Shown: positions 36,001 through 46,746 of the stretch, piece by piece | Numbering within the stretch: position 1 is the first letter of the stretch | Layout: every line of letters begins with the position of its first letter | Source of the DNA: Odiellus spinosus | Taxonomy: Eukaryota; Arthropoda; Arachnida; Opiliones; Phalangiidae | Direction of reading: 5' to 3' | DNA length: 64,000 nucleotides | NCBI GenBank assembly: GCA_963920705.1 | Contig: OY987232.1 | Coordinates: 19,551,942 to 19,615,941, forward strand | Notes under the pieces: model-generated | The model's input: only the letters and a program-made list of their open reading frames with translations | The model's database searches: none | Told to the model about the DNA's origin: nothing | Made by a program: the position numbers and the translations under genes

Positions 36001-36615
36001 GGAGTCCATAACTTAATTATATTGCTATCAGGAATTTATAACTCAATTATATTGCTATCAGGAATTTATAACTCAATTATATTGCTATCAGGAATTCGTA
36101 ACTCAATTATATTGCTATCAGGAATTCATAACTCGATTATATTGCTATCAGGAATTCATAAATCAATTATATTGCTATCAGGAATTCATAAATAAATTAT
36201 ATTGCTATCAGGAATTCATAACTCAATTATATTGCTATCAGGAATTCATAACTCAATTATATTGCTATCAGGAATATAATTTTCTCTCTTAAACTGACGT
36301 TGCTGATGATTGCCTTGGTTACTAACTCGGCTTTCCCTAAGTAAAATAAAACGGATACCAATACTACCAAACATATACTCAACTGTAAAGGATAAACTTG
36401 TATAAAAGAATTGAAAAGTAACGCGAGATGTCCTTTATATCCTTCACCTTCAGGTTCAAAGTAATATGGTACCTAAAAATGAATTCAAACCCAGATTGTT
36501 ATTAAAAATAGGTTTCAATTGGTTTTCTATACATTTTATGACTATATCTTACGTTGCAAGCTGTAAAACGAACGTAATCATTTGACCCAGGTTTATTATT
36601 CGCAATTACACTCAT
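33065..36615 (-). CDS. Ionotropic receptor, copy C (distinct subtype)
   Basis: Eight exons: 36553-36615, 36384-36472, 35817-35907, 35562-35717, 35346-35496, 34380-34594, 34017-34303 and 33065-33392, summing to 1380 nt (459 residues). S1 reads FNITMSADLDYGQLGEDGSA followed by TGVIGDI, the classic IR/iGluR 'dGs.tG.ig' block, then RSDISLNPI and FIKFADLTSI. TM1 is ISIAVSSMLFYISINIIRLI, the pore segment is IIFQELAVLLLQG, TM3 is WIIPSAFITWACSSSLLSTL, S2 holds YYVYLIRKGLDKRIADAF, and the last TM is PLWILLIGVIISIIALIFEF before a basic tail. The exon 2 donor (GTTGAG after VYPL) was chosen because it alone joins the S1 start in frame. Intron positions differ from copies A and B, so this is an older paralog. 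No signal peptide was found, so an upstream exon may be missing. Confidence 0.85.
33440..33955. repeat. Minisatellites in receptor C intron
   Basis: There are two adjoining arrays: about nine 24-bp units on GACATTATCTCTCAGCCACT (33440-33655), then about eight 26-29-bp units on ATTATCTCTCACTCAGTACA (33690-33930). The open frame at 33655-34026 is a product of the array. Confidence 0.95.
34314..34363. repeat. D3 end fragment
   Basis: GCGTTGTTTACTTTTATGGA followed by TATAGACTTTTGAT matches the right end of the 40624-40956 element. It is a solitary end in a receptor C intron. Confidence 0.65.
34620..35240. repeat. Minisatellite in receptor C intron
   Basis: About eleven 24-bp units on CTCCAAACGTAAATTAATTT, then about nine 29-30-bp units in which AAACTTAAG has been added to the same unit. 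It lies between the TM1/pore exon and the TM3 exon. Confidence 0.97.
35965..36275. repeat. 30-bp minisatellite in receptor C intron
   Basis: About ten 30-bp units on TTATATTGCTATCAGGAATT, in the intron between the first two S1 exons. The open frame at 35992-36195 is a product of the array. Confidence 0.95.
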
Positions 36616-38612
36616 TGTAATTGAATTTTCCAAGACACCTCTTCTGTTACAGGGTAATTACGTAATTACTTTATTACAGTCATGTATAATACGCCCTGAT
36701 CTTGTTTAATTAGTAAGCCTGAATCTTCATGGTTTTAAGCCTTAATAACTTTAATATTTTTGGGCACACTTGATTATTTTCCACCCAGTAACTTGAGGCC
36801 GGACATAAATAATTTTATATTGCAAATTTTTATCCAAATACAAATGGCAAAAAATACTTATCCACGAATAATCTTTAGTACTGTTTCAACACTTTATTAG
36901 ATGGCTTGAAAATGTGTAGAGGAGGGTTTTGATTGGATGGAGGTTCTTCTTTTAATTCAATGCCAAAATCTCAATCTTCTCCGATAATTTTTGCACAATT
37001 TAGACAAATACTTAACCCGAATGTTTTATTACGGAAATAAATCTTATTTTTAACAGTATATTAATCAAATTACTTCCTCTAAAGGTGAAATTGTCGCCAA
37101 ATAAATACGACCTCTTAGAAATATTCTCAATTACTTACAAAGTAACTCTTTGGACTTAACATTAATGCGTATACCTTGACCAGTATATTATAGAAACCAC
37201 TCTTTAAACATGTTATTGAAGGTAAAAGGTTTTGATTTTGTTTAAGTAGTTAACAAACTCAATATATTAATAAAAGCTTTAGAAAAGTTATACATTTTTG
37301 TTGATATTAAAGTCCAATGGAAACCTAAATTTTAATAATTATTAAAACCTTTACTCGCGTTCACAAACGTCCCCTAACGGCCAAAACAACGCGATGTCCA
37401 TTGTTAATAATTTAGACACGACTTGGGACACAGAATAGCTGCTGGGCCAAATTCTTTGGGAATTTGAGAGATAAAAACCTTTTTAGTCTGGCCCATTCCT
37501 CATTACTAGGAGTAATCAAAGAGGTCCCTTATATTGAATGAATCTAATTCTCCCAGGATTAGATTTGGGTCCAAATTTGGCGCTTAAAATAGATTTAAAA
37601 CAAGTAGTCGCGTATGATTACTTGAAAAAATCGGTTAATGGTGTTTGACCGTAATTTTATTTGAGGTCAAAGGTTGAAGCAATTAAAATGATAGGTTAAT
37701 TAATAACGATTTGAAGTCATTCTTAGGATTAGGTTAGGCCTATTTTCATTTCTAATTTCGTCAATTGTTCCTTAGTGAGTTAGATTTAATACGCTATAGA
37801 TTAAAATCTCGCACAAGGTCTTTAAATGTCTCAATTTGACACATTTGTATATATATATTGGTTGTCGGGTGCCTACATTTATTTATCAACTTAAGTTTCG
37901 TTCCAAAAAAACATTTAACCTACATTTTAACCAAGTTCGTGGTTATCCACTAATGGATAGAATCGATTCGTATCAATTTTGAATGTTTGAGTGCGTGTCT
38001 TGAACAATTACCAGAGTTAAGCTAAACTTTAAGTCTTCGTTCGTATTTGATTGCAAAATCAGGTTCACAAGCTGACAATACTGTTAGCCCATGTTCTAAC
38101 ATAGCCAAGGCTTAGCTTCATTTTAACAAAAATATAATTTAATTTAATACCAAATTCTGAAACTTTTCTGATTTCTTACACAAAATAGACAAATACATAT
38201 CCATAATAATTTAACACGAAAACGTTTTCATCTTTCAAAATGAAATTTTTGTTTATGTATGTAGTTGAAAGTAGAGGTTGAAATTTAAAAACAAAAATTG
38301 AACTTCGGCTCATTTTTTATATCAGTTTAAAATATTTAATTCATCGCTTGTTTTATTTGTGGTTAAAGGCAGACTGACATAAAAATAATTTTAGTCAAAA
38401 AAGGGATTGGCTTTTAAATTTCAAATTTCTATGAATTATATACTTATGATGATAGTTTTAATCTACATGGCGCTGTTTACTTTCAATGGAATAGATTGAT
38501 AGGCTTGTTTTTTGGCCTCAAAAATCTTAAGTTTGAAACCGTGTCACTTACCCTTTAACAAGGTATTGGTACAGCTTTCATACGTGTCTTTTTAACCATA
38601 TTTAAAAGAAAA
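36616..38612. other. Intergenic, no gene seen
   Basis: AT-rich 2 kb between divergent genes. Word matches with other intergenic sites are seen near 37360 (CTAACGGCCAAAAC, compare 22960 and 31650) and 38103 (CCAAGGCTTAGC). No credible open frame. Confidence 0.55.
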
Positions 38613-40618
38613 ATGGCTTGTAATGTAGGACTGTTAATAGTGTTCATTAATTTTATCGTTATTACTTTATTCCTATATACCACCATAATTTCATTTTCGC
38701 CAACAGAATGTAGGTTTTTATTTTAAATTTTTATCTCGGTCAAAAATAGGGCTTAGGTTCATTTGCTCGACTTCCAATTGATCGACAAGGAGTCCGTTTG
38801 ATCGACTACCGTTTGATCGACTCCCATTTGATCGACTCCCATTTGATCGACAGCCCAGTTTTTTAGCGAGTAACGAGTATAGGTCAGGTTAGGTTAGGTT
38901 GGTTAATCTATTTATAATCGTTATTACGAAGTTGACCAATTGGGAAACGATCAAAGCACCCTTTGTTGTCGGTAATTTGGGATTAGGCATCAATCATTTG
39001 ATCCCTTTGTCGATCGTTTGGGAGTCGATCAAGTGGACCCTTTGTCGATCATTTGGGAGTCGATCAAGTGGACCTTTTGTCGATCATTTGGGAGTCGATC
39101 AATTGTGAGTCGATCATTTGGGTGTCGATCAAGTGGACCTCTTGTCGATCATTTGGGAGTCGATCAAGTGGACCCAAATCAAAAATAGTACTTTACCTTT
39201 TTTTGATAATATTATAAGAATTTAATTAATATTTTTGCTCTAAATGTTGTTACGTTGGGTAATAACAAAAGTATGTCACTTTATTACTGTTTATTTACAG
39301 TAAAAATAAATACAAATAAGGTAGAAAAACGGCTTCCAGATTTAACCATATCATGCGTAAAAGGACGCCTTGGAAATAATTTATTTCGACTCGCAATTCT
39401 GTATGGATTATCCAAACTTAACAATCGTCGTCCAGTTGTGCCAACTTGCGTCATGAAGGGATTGGATAAGATCTTCGATACGTCATTTTTCGAATCACGT
39501 GACTTACCACCCGAGGAACAATGGAAAACGTATCAACTTGGACGACAATTGAATATCTCGTCTGACCTCGATATACCTTTGGATGTCAATGTAATTACTG
39601 GACCACCAGTTGCGTCATACACTTTCTTTCGCGAAATACAGTCTGAAATTAAATCAAAATTCAGGTTAGTTTAAACACTGGTACAAACTCCAAATGGAAA
39701 TTAAGTCATATATAGAACAAAATTACAGCGACACTAAAAATACATATTTTATAATCGCCCATTTTTGAAATTTTTAAAATTTAAATTCCCCGCAATCTAC
39801 GTCATCATTATAGTCACGTGATTTCGATATTCTAGAGTTAATTCTCGCGTTCTGATACCAGTAATAAGGTCGCTTTCGCCCTATATTTTTGGTAAAAGTA
39901 CTTAATCCCGAAAGAAATAAAATTGACCAAGGCTTAGTGACAGGAATATTAAGCTGTCTACCTTCCACCTTCTTACTACCGTTAGAATTACCAGCGTAAC
40001 TTCTAGCCTTATGGGTTGATATCCATTTAAAATAAGGCATCCAAATTAAATGATATCATTTATTTAAACAGATTCAACGAAAACACGCAAAGTTACGTTA
40101 GAATAACATTGGATCAAATCAGAGGTGATCGGAAAAATACTATTTTCGTTGGAGTTCACGTTCGACGGACAGACTTTTTGTTAAAATTGAAATATTATAA
40201 TCGCCTAGAAGCGCCAAAATCGTATTTCGATAAAGCTTTTCGATATTATCGTCATCGTTATCGCGACTGTATTTTTGTTATTTGTAGCGACGATATCGAT
40301 TGGTGCAAAGCGAATTTTTACTCGGATGTTTTTGATGATACCTATTTTCACGAAGGATCATCTGATATGGATTTCGCTTTATTATCGAATTGCAATCATT
40401 CTATCATAGATTATGGAACATTTAGTTTTTGGTGCGCTTTTTTAGCTGGTGGGGAAACTATTTATTTCGCCAATTCCACAGCTCCGGGAACCTGGTTTCA
40501 TAAAAAAAATCCCGTTGATGAAATATTTTTCTTACCCGAATGGACTGGGATTAGTATCGTAACTCCAAAATTCTGGAGAAACTTTCCTGTCTTTTTAGAA
40601 CTTCCAGAGCTCCTTTAA
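38613..40618 (+). CDS. GT11 family alpha-1,2-fucosyltransferase-like protein
   Basis: A type II Golgi glycosyltransferase predicted to move fucose from GDP-fucose to galactose or a similar sugar. Three exons 38613-38709, 39301-39664 and 40072-40618 sum to 1008 nt, 335 residues. Exon 1 encodes a short cytosolic tail and one membrane anchor (LLIVFINFIVITLFLY). Exon 2 starts the catalytic domain with GRLGNNLFRLAILYGLS, the GT11 'GxxGNxxF' block. Exon 3 holds GVHVRRTDF, the HxRRxD donor-binding motif, then SYFDKAF, FVICSDD and DFALLSNCNHSIIDYGTFSF with WCAFLAGG. Exon 1 is inferred from the in-frame splice and the fitting anchor; the ATG at 39255 lies in intron 1 and is rejected. Intron 1 carries a foldback element, intron 2 a D1 repeat, and a D3 element begins six bases after the stop. 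Confidence 0.9.
38750..39180. mobile_element. Foldback-like element with AGGTT core in intron 1
   Basis: The left arm repeats TTGATCGACTCCCATTTGAT (38770-38850). The right arm (39010-39175) repeats the inverse word GTCGATCATTTGGGAGTCG with a GTGGACC spacer. AGGTCAGGTTAGGTTAGGTT lies between the arms at 38883. It has the same plan as 925-1725. Confidence 0.65.
39681..39935 (+). repeat. Dispersed repeat family D1
   Basis: Starts with AAACTCCAAATGGAAATT, then CCCCGCAATCTACGTCATCA, then GTCACGTGATTTCGATATTC. This is the longest forward copy. Its tail (TCTCGCGTTCTGATACC) matches 23715-23750 in reverse. Confidence 0.75.
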
Positions 40619-40623
40619 ATCTT

Positions 40624-40956
40624 ATCAAAAGTATATGAAGTTTATTCCAAAAAAAGTAAACAACGCCCCATAACTTAACGTAATTGCCCATCACTTAAAA
40701 CTAGCCAAAAAAATCATCACTCCTGTCTGGCTAGAGTGATTTGGACTCTTCTTCGATATTTTGAGTATGGAAAGAGTGTTGGAATTTAAGCGGGCCGCTC
40801 TTGGGAATTTCTCCAAAGAGTGAAACTTACAATTTCACTATATGTACTGCAGTGTCTCGAATCCTGTAGAATCTAATGTTTCATTTACCCAGATCTTTAC
40901 TGATAGTATTAAGATACGTTGTTTACTTTTATGGAAATACGTTATAGACTTTTGAT
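40624..40956. mobile_element. Inverted-repeat element D3 next to the fucosyltransferase stop
   Basis: The 333-bp element has ends ATCAAAAGTATATGAAG and (reversed) ATCAAAAGTCTATAACG, each followed inwards by a TTCCAaaaAAAGTAAACAACG-like word. It supplies most of the likely 3' UTR of the fucosyltransferase gene. The interrupted relative is at 29463-30209. Confidence 0.75.
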
Positions 40957-41431
40957 ATAATATATATTTAATTAATGATCAGAAATTCATATCTAAATAT
41001 ATAAATATTGGAATTATTGCCTAAGTAAGAGTTCCACCCCTTAACGCCTATTATAACTGTATTATTATTCAGAAGACACGTTAGCGTCTAATGTTATGAG
41101 CCGATTGTTATTTATAATGTATAACTGGGTCTCTTATTTGATTGCCACTGGTTACTGCTCCGGTTTTCCTTATGGAAAGTAAGTCCCGCCTCCTTTCCTA
41201 ACCCCTATCATAAATGCGGTTGTGGACTATAACGCGCACTGATTAAAGCCAGAGAAATATCCATTCTTTATGATAAAAGTGCAAAAAATAAATTATACGC
41301 AAAAATATTTGGTTATAAACGCTTGTTTTTATTTTTCAAACACGTAATATAGATAATTAGTAATTAATCAAACGCCAACAAAAATAACACTAAATGCGTG
41401 TATATCATTTCAACAGAGCTTTTGATTATTA
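40957..41431. other. Convergent spacer
   Basis: No gene seen. The region carries the 3' flanks of two convergent genes. Confidence 0.5.
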
Positions 41432-43263
41432 TTATTCAGATCTGTGTTGGGCCAGAACGGCTTCGAATGCGGTAAATAAGTCGTTCAATATGTTTTCAGC
41501 TTCTTCGGCCGTTTTGCCACACCAACGCAAAAAATCAATGGCCAATGGTCGCCTATCTTTTTGAACTAAGTGCGCGCAGTAAGTGTGCGCGGTTTCATTT
41601 TCCAACAAATCTTTCTTGAACTCTAATATTCGTTCTTCGTTACCGCTATAACACCAAGTAACGAAGTTCGAGAAAGATTGCAAGGAAAAATGATTTAACA
41701 GTAACACCTTGAGGTGAAAATACATATGCCCCATTTCAATCAAATCGTTTTTGAAAAATTCAATTTCCTCTTCACTAACACCCGACCACGTAACGAATTT
41801 AACGAACCAATCAAATTTATTTTCCATCAATAAATAATTGCATAATGAGTCGGACATTTGAAACATGTTAACCCTAAAATTAGCTTTATCTTCGTCAAAA
41901 ACTAAAGCTCCATCTAGGAACAAATCTAAATAATCAAACTCGCCTTTCATTATCAAATCGCTACATCTAGCGACGCCATTTTCTGATTTAATAATTTCGG
42001 TTTTTTCCCGAGTATTTAAAACATTTAATACCAATTTCAAAATGGCGCTATCCCTAAGCGTAAATAACTTCCAAAAAGCGCTACAGTTATTCAAAAGTAA
42101 TGTTTTACGAAACACTACCGAATTTTTATTAATCAAAATTTCCAGACACGTCTTGTATTCTTTTAAATCATTGGCTGATGTCGATTTTTCAATGACCCCG
42201 ATTAGCAGACGAGCTAAATCGTTGTCGTTGAAGGAATCCCATTGGTTGACGATACGTTTGAAGTGAAAATGCCATAGCCAATTGAGAAAGAAACACATAA
42301 GCAAATTATAGGCGTTGTTAGTGACAGTTTCGATCATTTGTTGCTCGCTCAAGTGTGGTAGCAAAAACGCGTTTATATTGGCGTAAAGTTGAGCAACGTC
42401 ATTCACGTAGAGAAATTTCTTACCACCATTCAGTGGTTCTTCCCTAGTTATTTTTTTCCTGGCGCTACAAGTCGAGCAAATGTCAACGTAGTTGGATACA
42501 TTTTCTTCTATTTCTATATCTGTTAAATTATTCCAAAAATACATGAAGGCGTCTTGGTTGTTGTTTCTAATTGCCCACGCTGCCATGTGTTCGTTGACGT
42601 TTTTTCCACGTTCTTCCCAAGAAACGATTCTATCAGTGTGACCTTGAACTAGAAAGGACCAATAGATGATCAGCGGGTTTATTATCTCTCCTGATAGGTC
42701 CAAATTTTCGATGCCTTGTGGGGTTAGAAACTCAGTTTTCTCGGTCGATGTCAGTTGAGACCATAGATCAGACGTTTCATATTCGCAACAAAAAATGCAA
42801 GCTAATTGGTAGCGTCTTTCGACGGATAATTTGGGATTCTTTAATATGATTTTAACGGTTGATTTTTTGTTTATGGTACCCAAATTAGTCCATATTAGTT
42901 TATAAACGTAGTATTTTTCGGCAACTATTTCGTTATGGTCATTTGAATCGTAGAATATGAAGCTTAAGTTATTTATCCAATCTATTATTTGACATCCGAT
43001 TGGCTCGATTAATCTATCGACTTCCGTTTTTATTGACGGTGTTATTTCTAATTCTGATAGCAATTTTCTAATCGCTTTAATCCCATCTTGAAAGTGTTCC
43101 TTCTTCAAATCTAAGTAGCTTAATGGTTTTGGTATCAAGTTTAACATGATTTTGGAGACCGTTTTGCCACACCATAAAAGCTCGGCTAATTTTACTTTGG
43201 TGATATGTTTTAATTGCTGAACTTGGGTCAAATACATTTTCAATTGTTCCGATGCCTTATAGT
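41432..43263 (-). CDS. Unrecognised alpha-helical protein, about 600 residues, 5' end open
   Basis: One long exon. Its upstream edge is an acceptor (ATTACAG before 43263) and the frame continues through it (YKASEQLKMYLTQVQQ), so at least one earlier exon should exist; the first internal ATG is at 43237. The protein is helical with recurrent short blocks: AELLWCGKTVSKIM near the start and DFLRWCGKTAEEAENILNDL near the end, plus FVTWSGVSEEEIEFFKNDLI and FVTWCYSGNEERILEFKKDL between them. These suggest degenerate repeats of about 45-50 residues of the form 'F..WcG.s.ee...f..dl'. ERRYQLACIFCCEYETSDLW is another distinct block. No signal peptide, membrane segment or catalytic motif. I do not recognise the family. 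It resembles the style of lineage-expanded arthropod repeat proteins, but that is impression only. Confidence 0.75.
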
Positions 43264-43417
43264 CTGTAATTATAAAAGAACGAACAAAATTATAACCTAA
43301 TTACTTTCTTTCTATAACTTTTAGTTGTACTTTTGAGTAGCTATAGTATTTATTTTATGAATGAGAACTTAAAAAAAAATAAATAAAATGCTTTATTGTA
43401 GCTAAGCCTAAAGTTTA

Positions 43418-43866
43418 CCCCTCATAATATTATGCTCTCCTTCCATTGGCTGTAGTAATTTTCATTGACGGAATGGTTGGGAGAAACACCCAATATTACG
43501 CGCCGGACTCCGCGGGAGGCAGATAAACTTTCGGGTTTTTACTACGCGCGGTGACCTCTTACGCAATAGTAAATTCCTTATACTCTCTTTCCATTGGCTG
43601 TGGGATTTTTCATTGTCGGAATGGGTGGGAAATAGTAGCGCGCAGCGGCGTCGGCTTATTTTATCGCGCAGGTGCGTCGTAATCGTAAACTATTTCTATG
43701 ATTTTCTTCCCGTTTCCCCTGAGCGCGACCTTGATAGCTTCCTACCGCGCACGCGCGTCCTTGACGGCTTCCTACCGCGCATGCGCGTGACCTTGTCCCT
43801 GCTGTTTTAAAGCTCTATCGTCTACACGTGTTATCATAAGTCTATTATTATCATTTCTAAGTAACG
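43418..43866. mobile_element. GC-rich dispersed element D4, inverted copy
   Basis: Reverse complement of 14990-15420. It shows two TTCCATTGGCTGT..TTTTCATTG blocks (43442 and 43590), each followed by GGAATGG and GGGA, then runs of CGCGC and two CTTCCTACCGCGCA words. It lies where the 5' exon of the 41432-43263 gene might be expected. The open frame at 43613-43810 is incidental. Confidence 0.75.
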
Positions 43867-44050
43867 TACAATAATAATAAAAAGTTTTATTAAGGGATAG
43901 TCTCATTAATACGATTCGGTTATTAAAAATCAAAATGACACAAGTGATTTAAACGAATTAACATCATTTGAAACGGTGCCGAAAAAGAAACAGAAAATAA
44001 TTCATTGACTAACGTTAACTGTAAAACGTCATAATTTGATAGAGGAACAA

Positions 44051-44215
44051 ATGGAAGAACCGAAAGCAATTACGATCATTAATTATTCATTTTATGAAAA
44101 TATTACGGGTCAAAATACAAATAGTTTAATTAAAAAGGCAATAGAAGAAGAACCTCGAGTAATTACCATAATTAATAAAACGATCAATGAATTTCCAATG
44201 AACGTTTTATATTAG
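44051..44215 (+). CDS. Doubtful 54-codon open frame with internal duplication
   Basis: The frame reads EEPKAITIINYS and then EEEPRVITIINKT, an internal repeat of about 36 residues. It stays open leftwards for about 14 codons without an obvious acceptor. It could be the last exon of an unseen gene or chance. No family is recognised and no signal peptide or membrane segment is seen. Confidence 0.25.
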   Translation: MEEPKAITIINYSFYENITGQNTNSLIKKAIEEEPRVITIINKTINEFPMNVLY

Positions 44216-44339
44216 TACCGCAATTAAAGGGATAATGAAATCTTAATTTTTATTGATTCCCTGACTTAGAAACAAGCCCATTTTGTTTGAAAACAAATAT
44301 ATTTAATTGGACAAGTTAATCTTTAATTTTATCGTGAAT

Positions 44340-44560
44340 TAGGCTTAGCTTGGATTCATTTATGAATTTAATTTCCATTATCTTTCAAATTAGGCTTAGG
44401 GGAAAACTTTAAATTAGGCTTAGGGAAAACTTTAAATTAGGCTTAGGGAAAACTTTAAATTAGGCTTAGGGGAAAACTTTAAAGTAGGCTTAGGAGAAAA
44501 CTATAAAGTAGGCTTAGCAGAAAAACTATAAAGTAGGCTTAGCAGAAAAACTTTTTTCTT
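44340..44560. repeat. 24-bp minisatellite with TTAGGCTTAG core
   Basis: About seven units of 23-27 bp on TTAGGCTTAGGGGAAAAC, with a drift from AAATTAGG to AAAGTAGG. It is intergenic. Confidence 0.9.
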
Positions 44561-44599
44561 AATCCTATACTTAAGAAAACGTTTTGAATTAGGCTTAGC

Positions 44600-45900
44600 T
44601 ATAATGTGTTTTGGATCTTAATTTATTCTGATTGTTTATTGATTACAAAGCTCTATAAAAATTCGTCTGCTATTATTCGTGAGCCTGCTTCTTTAGCAAT
44701 CAATAAATCATAGAAAAACCCATGAATTGTACCATTCTATGGTGGCCAGAATTTGTGAATTAAACTTTTTCATGGACTCCATAAATTCAATTAGTTTAAA
44801 TAAATTTAAGGTATTATAGTAGACAAATTATAATGAATAAAAAAAATAGGTTTCTTTGGCCCTTTAAAAAATAATGACATGGAAACTTAAATGCAAAATG
44901 ATTAACGAAAAATCGTCTGCTCAAGCTAGCGACGTCATAATTACACTGATATTAGAACAATTGTTAGTAGCAGTGGCAGTAATGTCAAATTTTACCATCA
45001 AGAACTTTATGTCCCCTTTTAAGTTTAGTTTAAGTATTAAAAATTAATCTTACTATAATTAGTAGATCATCAAATCTTTAATTCAATCCAGAGAAGTTCT
45101 TGGTTTGAAATAATGTTTTAAAGTGCTTCTAAAATTGGAGCGAGAGACATTTTTATTGAAACTCCGCATTCTAAATCCCAACAGAATCATCTGCCAAAAT
45201 AGATACTCCTTATATGTGCACTAGTTAAAACGTAAACAAGCTCTTTGGCATCGAGCCAAAACACACCCTTGCTAAAGGAAGCCAAATAATTTGGAAGAAT
45301 TTACTATAGAAACATAGCTGAGAATGGGGGAAACATTTCAAACCGAAACGTCGTCTGCTAACGTGTTATTCCTATGGTAAAAAACATGTTTTTCTCCGTA
45401 GGGAAACGGCAATTTAAATAGCCAAAATTGACATATGAAGACTCCCAAAAATACCTATACTTTTTACTAAGGGCCTTCTGCATCCACTTGAAATCCAGTC
45501 TTCGAGCTGTAATTTTAATAGCTTCTTTAAATAACTCAAATAAAGTCAAAACTTTAGGAAAATTCTGGAAAATTCAAACATCATAAGTAATTAATATCTA
45601 TAAGTTTGACAATTAACTAAAACTTAATCATTGAAAACATTATGGAAAATTCTAACATCATAAATAATATATATAAGAATGTCATTTAACTAAAATTTAG
45701 TCATTTGAAAGCTACATTAACACTAAAAACCATTTCGAATTTGTTTAAATAAGTTTTTGGACTAATGATCTCTAATGTTGACCCCATAATTTCAAAATTT
45801 GACCTTTAAAAAATGGTTTTTATTGACAAGAACAATTAAATTTTTCACCTACCCTGGTTTACGCGGAAATTGATGATTGAAACCATATTGGCAAAATTTC
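44600..45900. other. Intergenic, no gene seen
   Basis: AT-rich. The reverse open frame at 45358-45549 has no paralog, acceptor or family match and is treated as chance. TCGTCTGCT motifs occur at about 44663, 44924 and 45351. Confidence 0.5.
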
Positions 45901-45902
45901 CG

Positions 45903-46078
45903 CTTAAAGGCCTTATCTGCTCTGAAACTTGCCCCTTTAAAATGATCTTCCCATACTCACGCAGCCTAGCTTTGACTGTACAATCTGTTTTGTACAACGT
46001 CGTCTGCTAAGTTAGAAAAGAAGGCGACTTTAAAGGGGGATTTGAAATTCGCAGATAGTCCCTTTAATCTTTACGGGT
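45903..46078. repeat. MITE family D2, full copy
   Basis: Runs from TTAAAGGCCTTATCTGC to GCAGATAGTCCCTTTAA, about 170 bp, with inverted ends. It contains GCAGCCTAGCTTTGACTGTA and CGTCGTCTGCTAAG. It is nearly colinear with 17960-18155. Confidence 0.85.
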
Positions 46079-46746
46079 TTACATAACATAAAATGATAAA
46101 ACACCCGTACCTGTGGTTTAGATACTTACGTTAATCCAACTTCCGTTATTATAAGATTGCGCTGTTATCTTAAGTCCCGATTTGAATCAACTTCAAGCTT
46201 TTGCTTTTACAAGAGAATCATAATCAAATCCAATTATCTATCCGCTGTTGTCTCTCGAAGACTGATAACGGCGGTTAAATGAAACGAACGTCGGCCCATA
46301 ACATTGAACGCTGGCAAGTTCTCTGAATTGTTTATGGTCAATCTCGTTTGATAATCAAGGAAAGAAGCTGACTTTAAAGGGGCTATAAAAATTAAGTATA
46401 GTCCATTTAAAATCGACTTGATTTAAAATTAAAGACAAGTTTTTTTTTTCTCAAATGAGATTTTATTTTCAAAAGATTTCAAAAAATATTTAAAGGTGCA
46501 ATATCAGATTTAATTTTCAAAACAGCGTTATTGAATCACACTTTTTAAGCAATCAGAAAAGAGGTTCGATTAACGCAAAAATATCATGGTTAGGCAATAA
46601 AATCGAAAATTCTTCAATTATTAATATAAAAAAAAAAACCTAGGTTAAAAATTAAATATACAATTAATACAAAAGATATTTAAGTTTTATTTTAATACCA
46701 AAAATATATAAGCTCAAACATTAAGGGTATTATTTAAGCGTGTAAG
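46079..46746. other. 3' flank of ATP7
   Basis: AT-rich, no gene. A T-run at about 46440 lies some 300 bp beyond the ATP7 stop; on the minus strand it would be an A-run. A D2 fragment is near 46365-46420. Confidence 0.5.

Noticed and set aside
22661..36615. Three CD36-like scavenger receptors (first impression from terminal membrane segments)
   Set aside because: Joined exons show S1, TM1, pore, TM3, S2 and TM4 order with QTIDSLSDLI and dGSATGVIG motifs, which are ionotropic receptor features. There is no large extracellular loop.
39255..39300. ATG at 39255 as the start of the fucosyltransferase
   Set aside because: It would give no membrane anchor. Splicing 38613-38709 to 39301 supplies a fitting anchor and keeps the frame.
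46430..46455. T-run as the poly(A) tail of an ATP7 retrocopy
   Set aside because: It is only about 10 bases, 300 bp from the stop, and comparable runs are common in this AT-rich DNA. Kept only as a weak hint.
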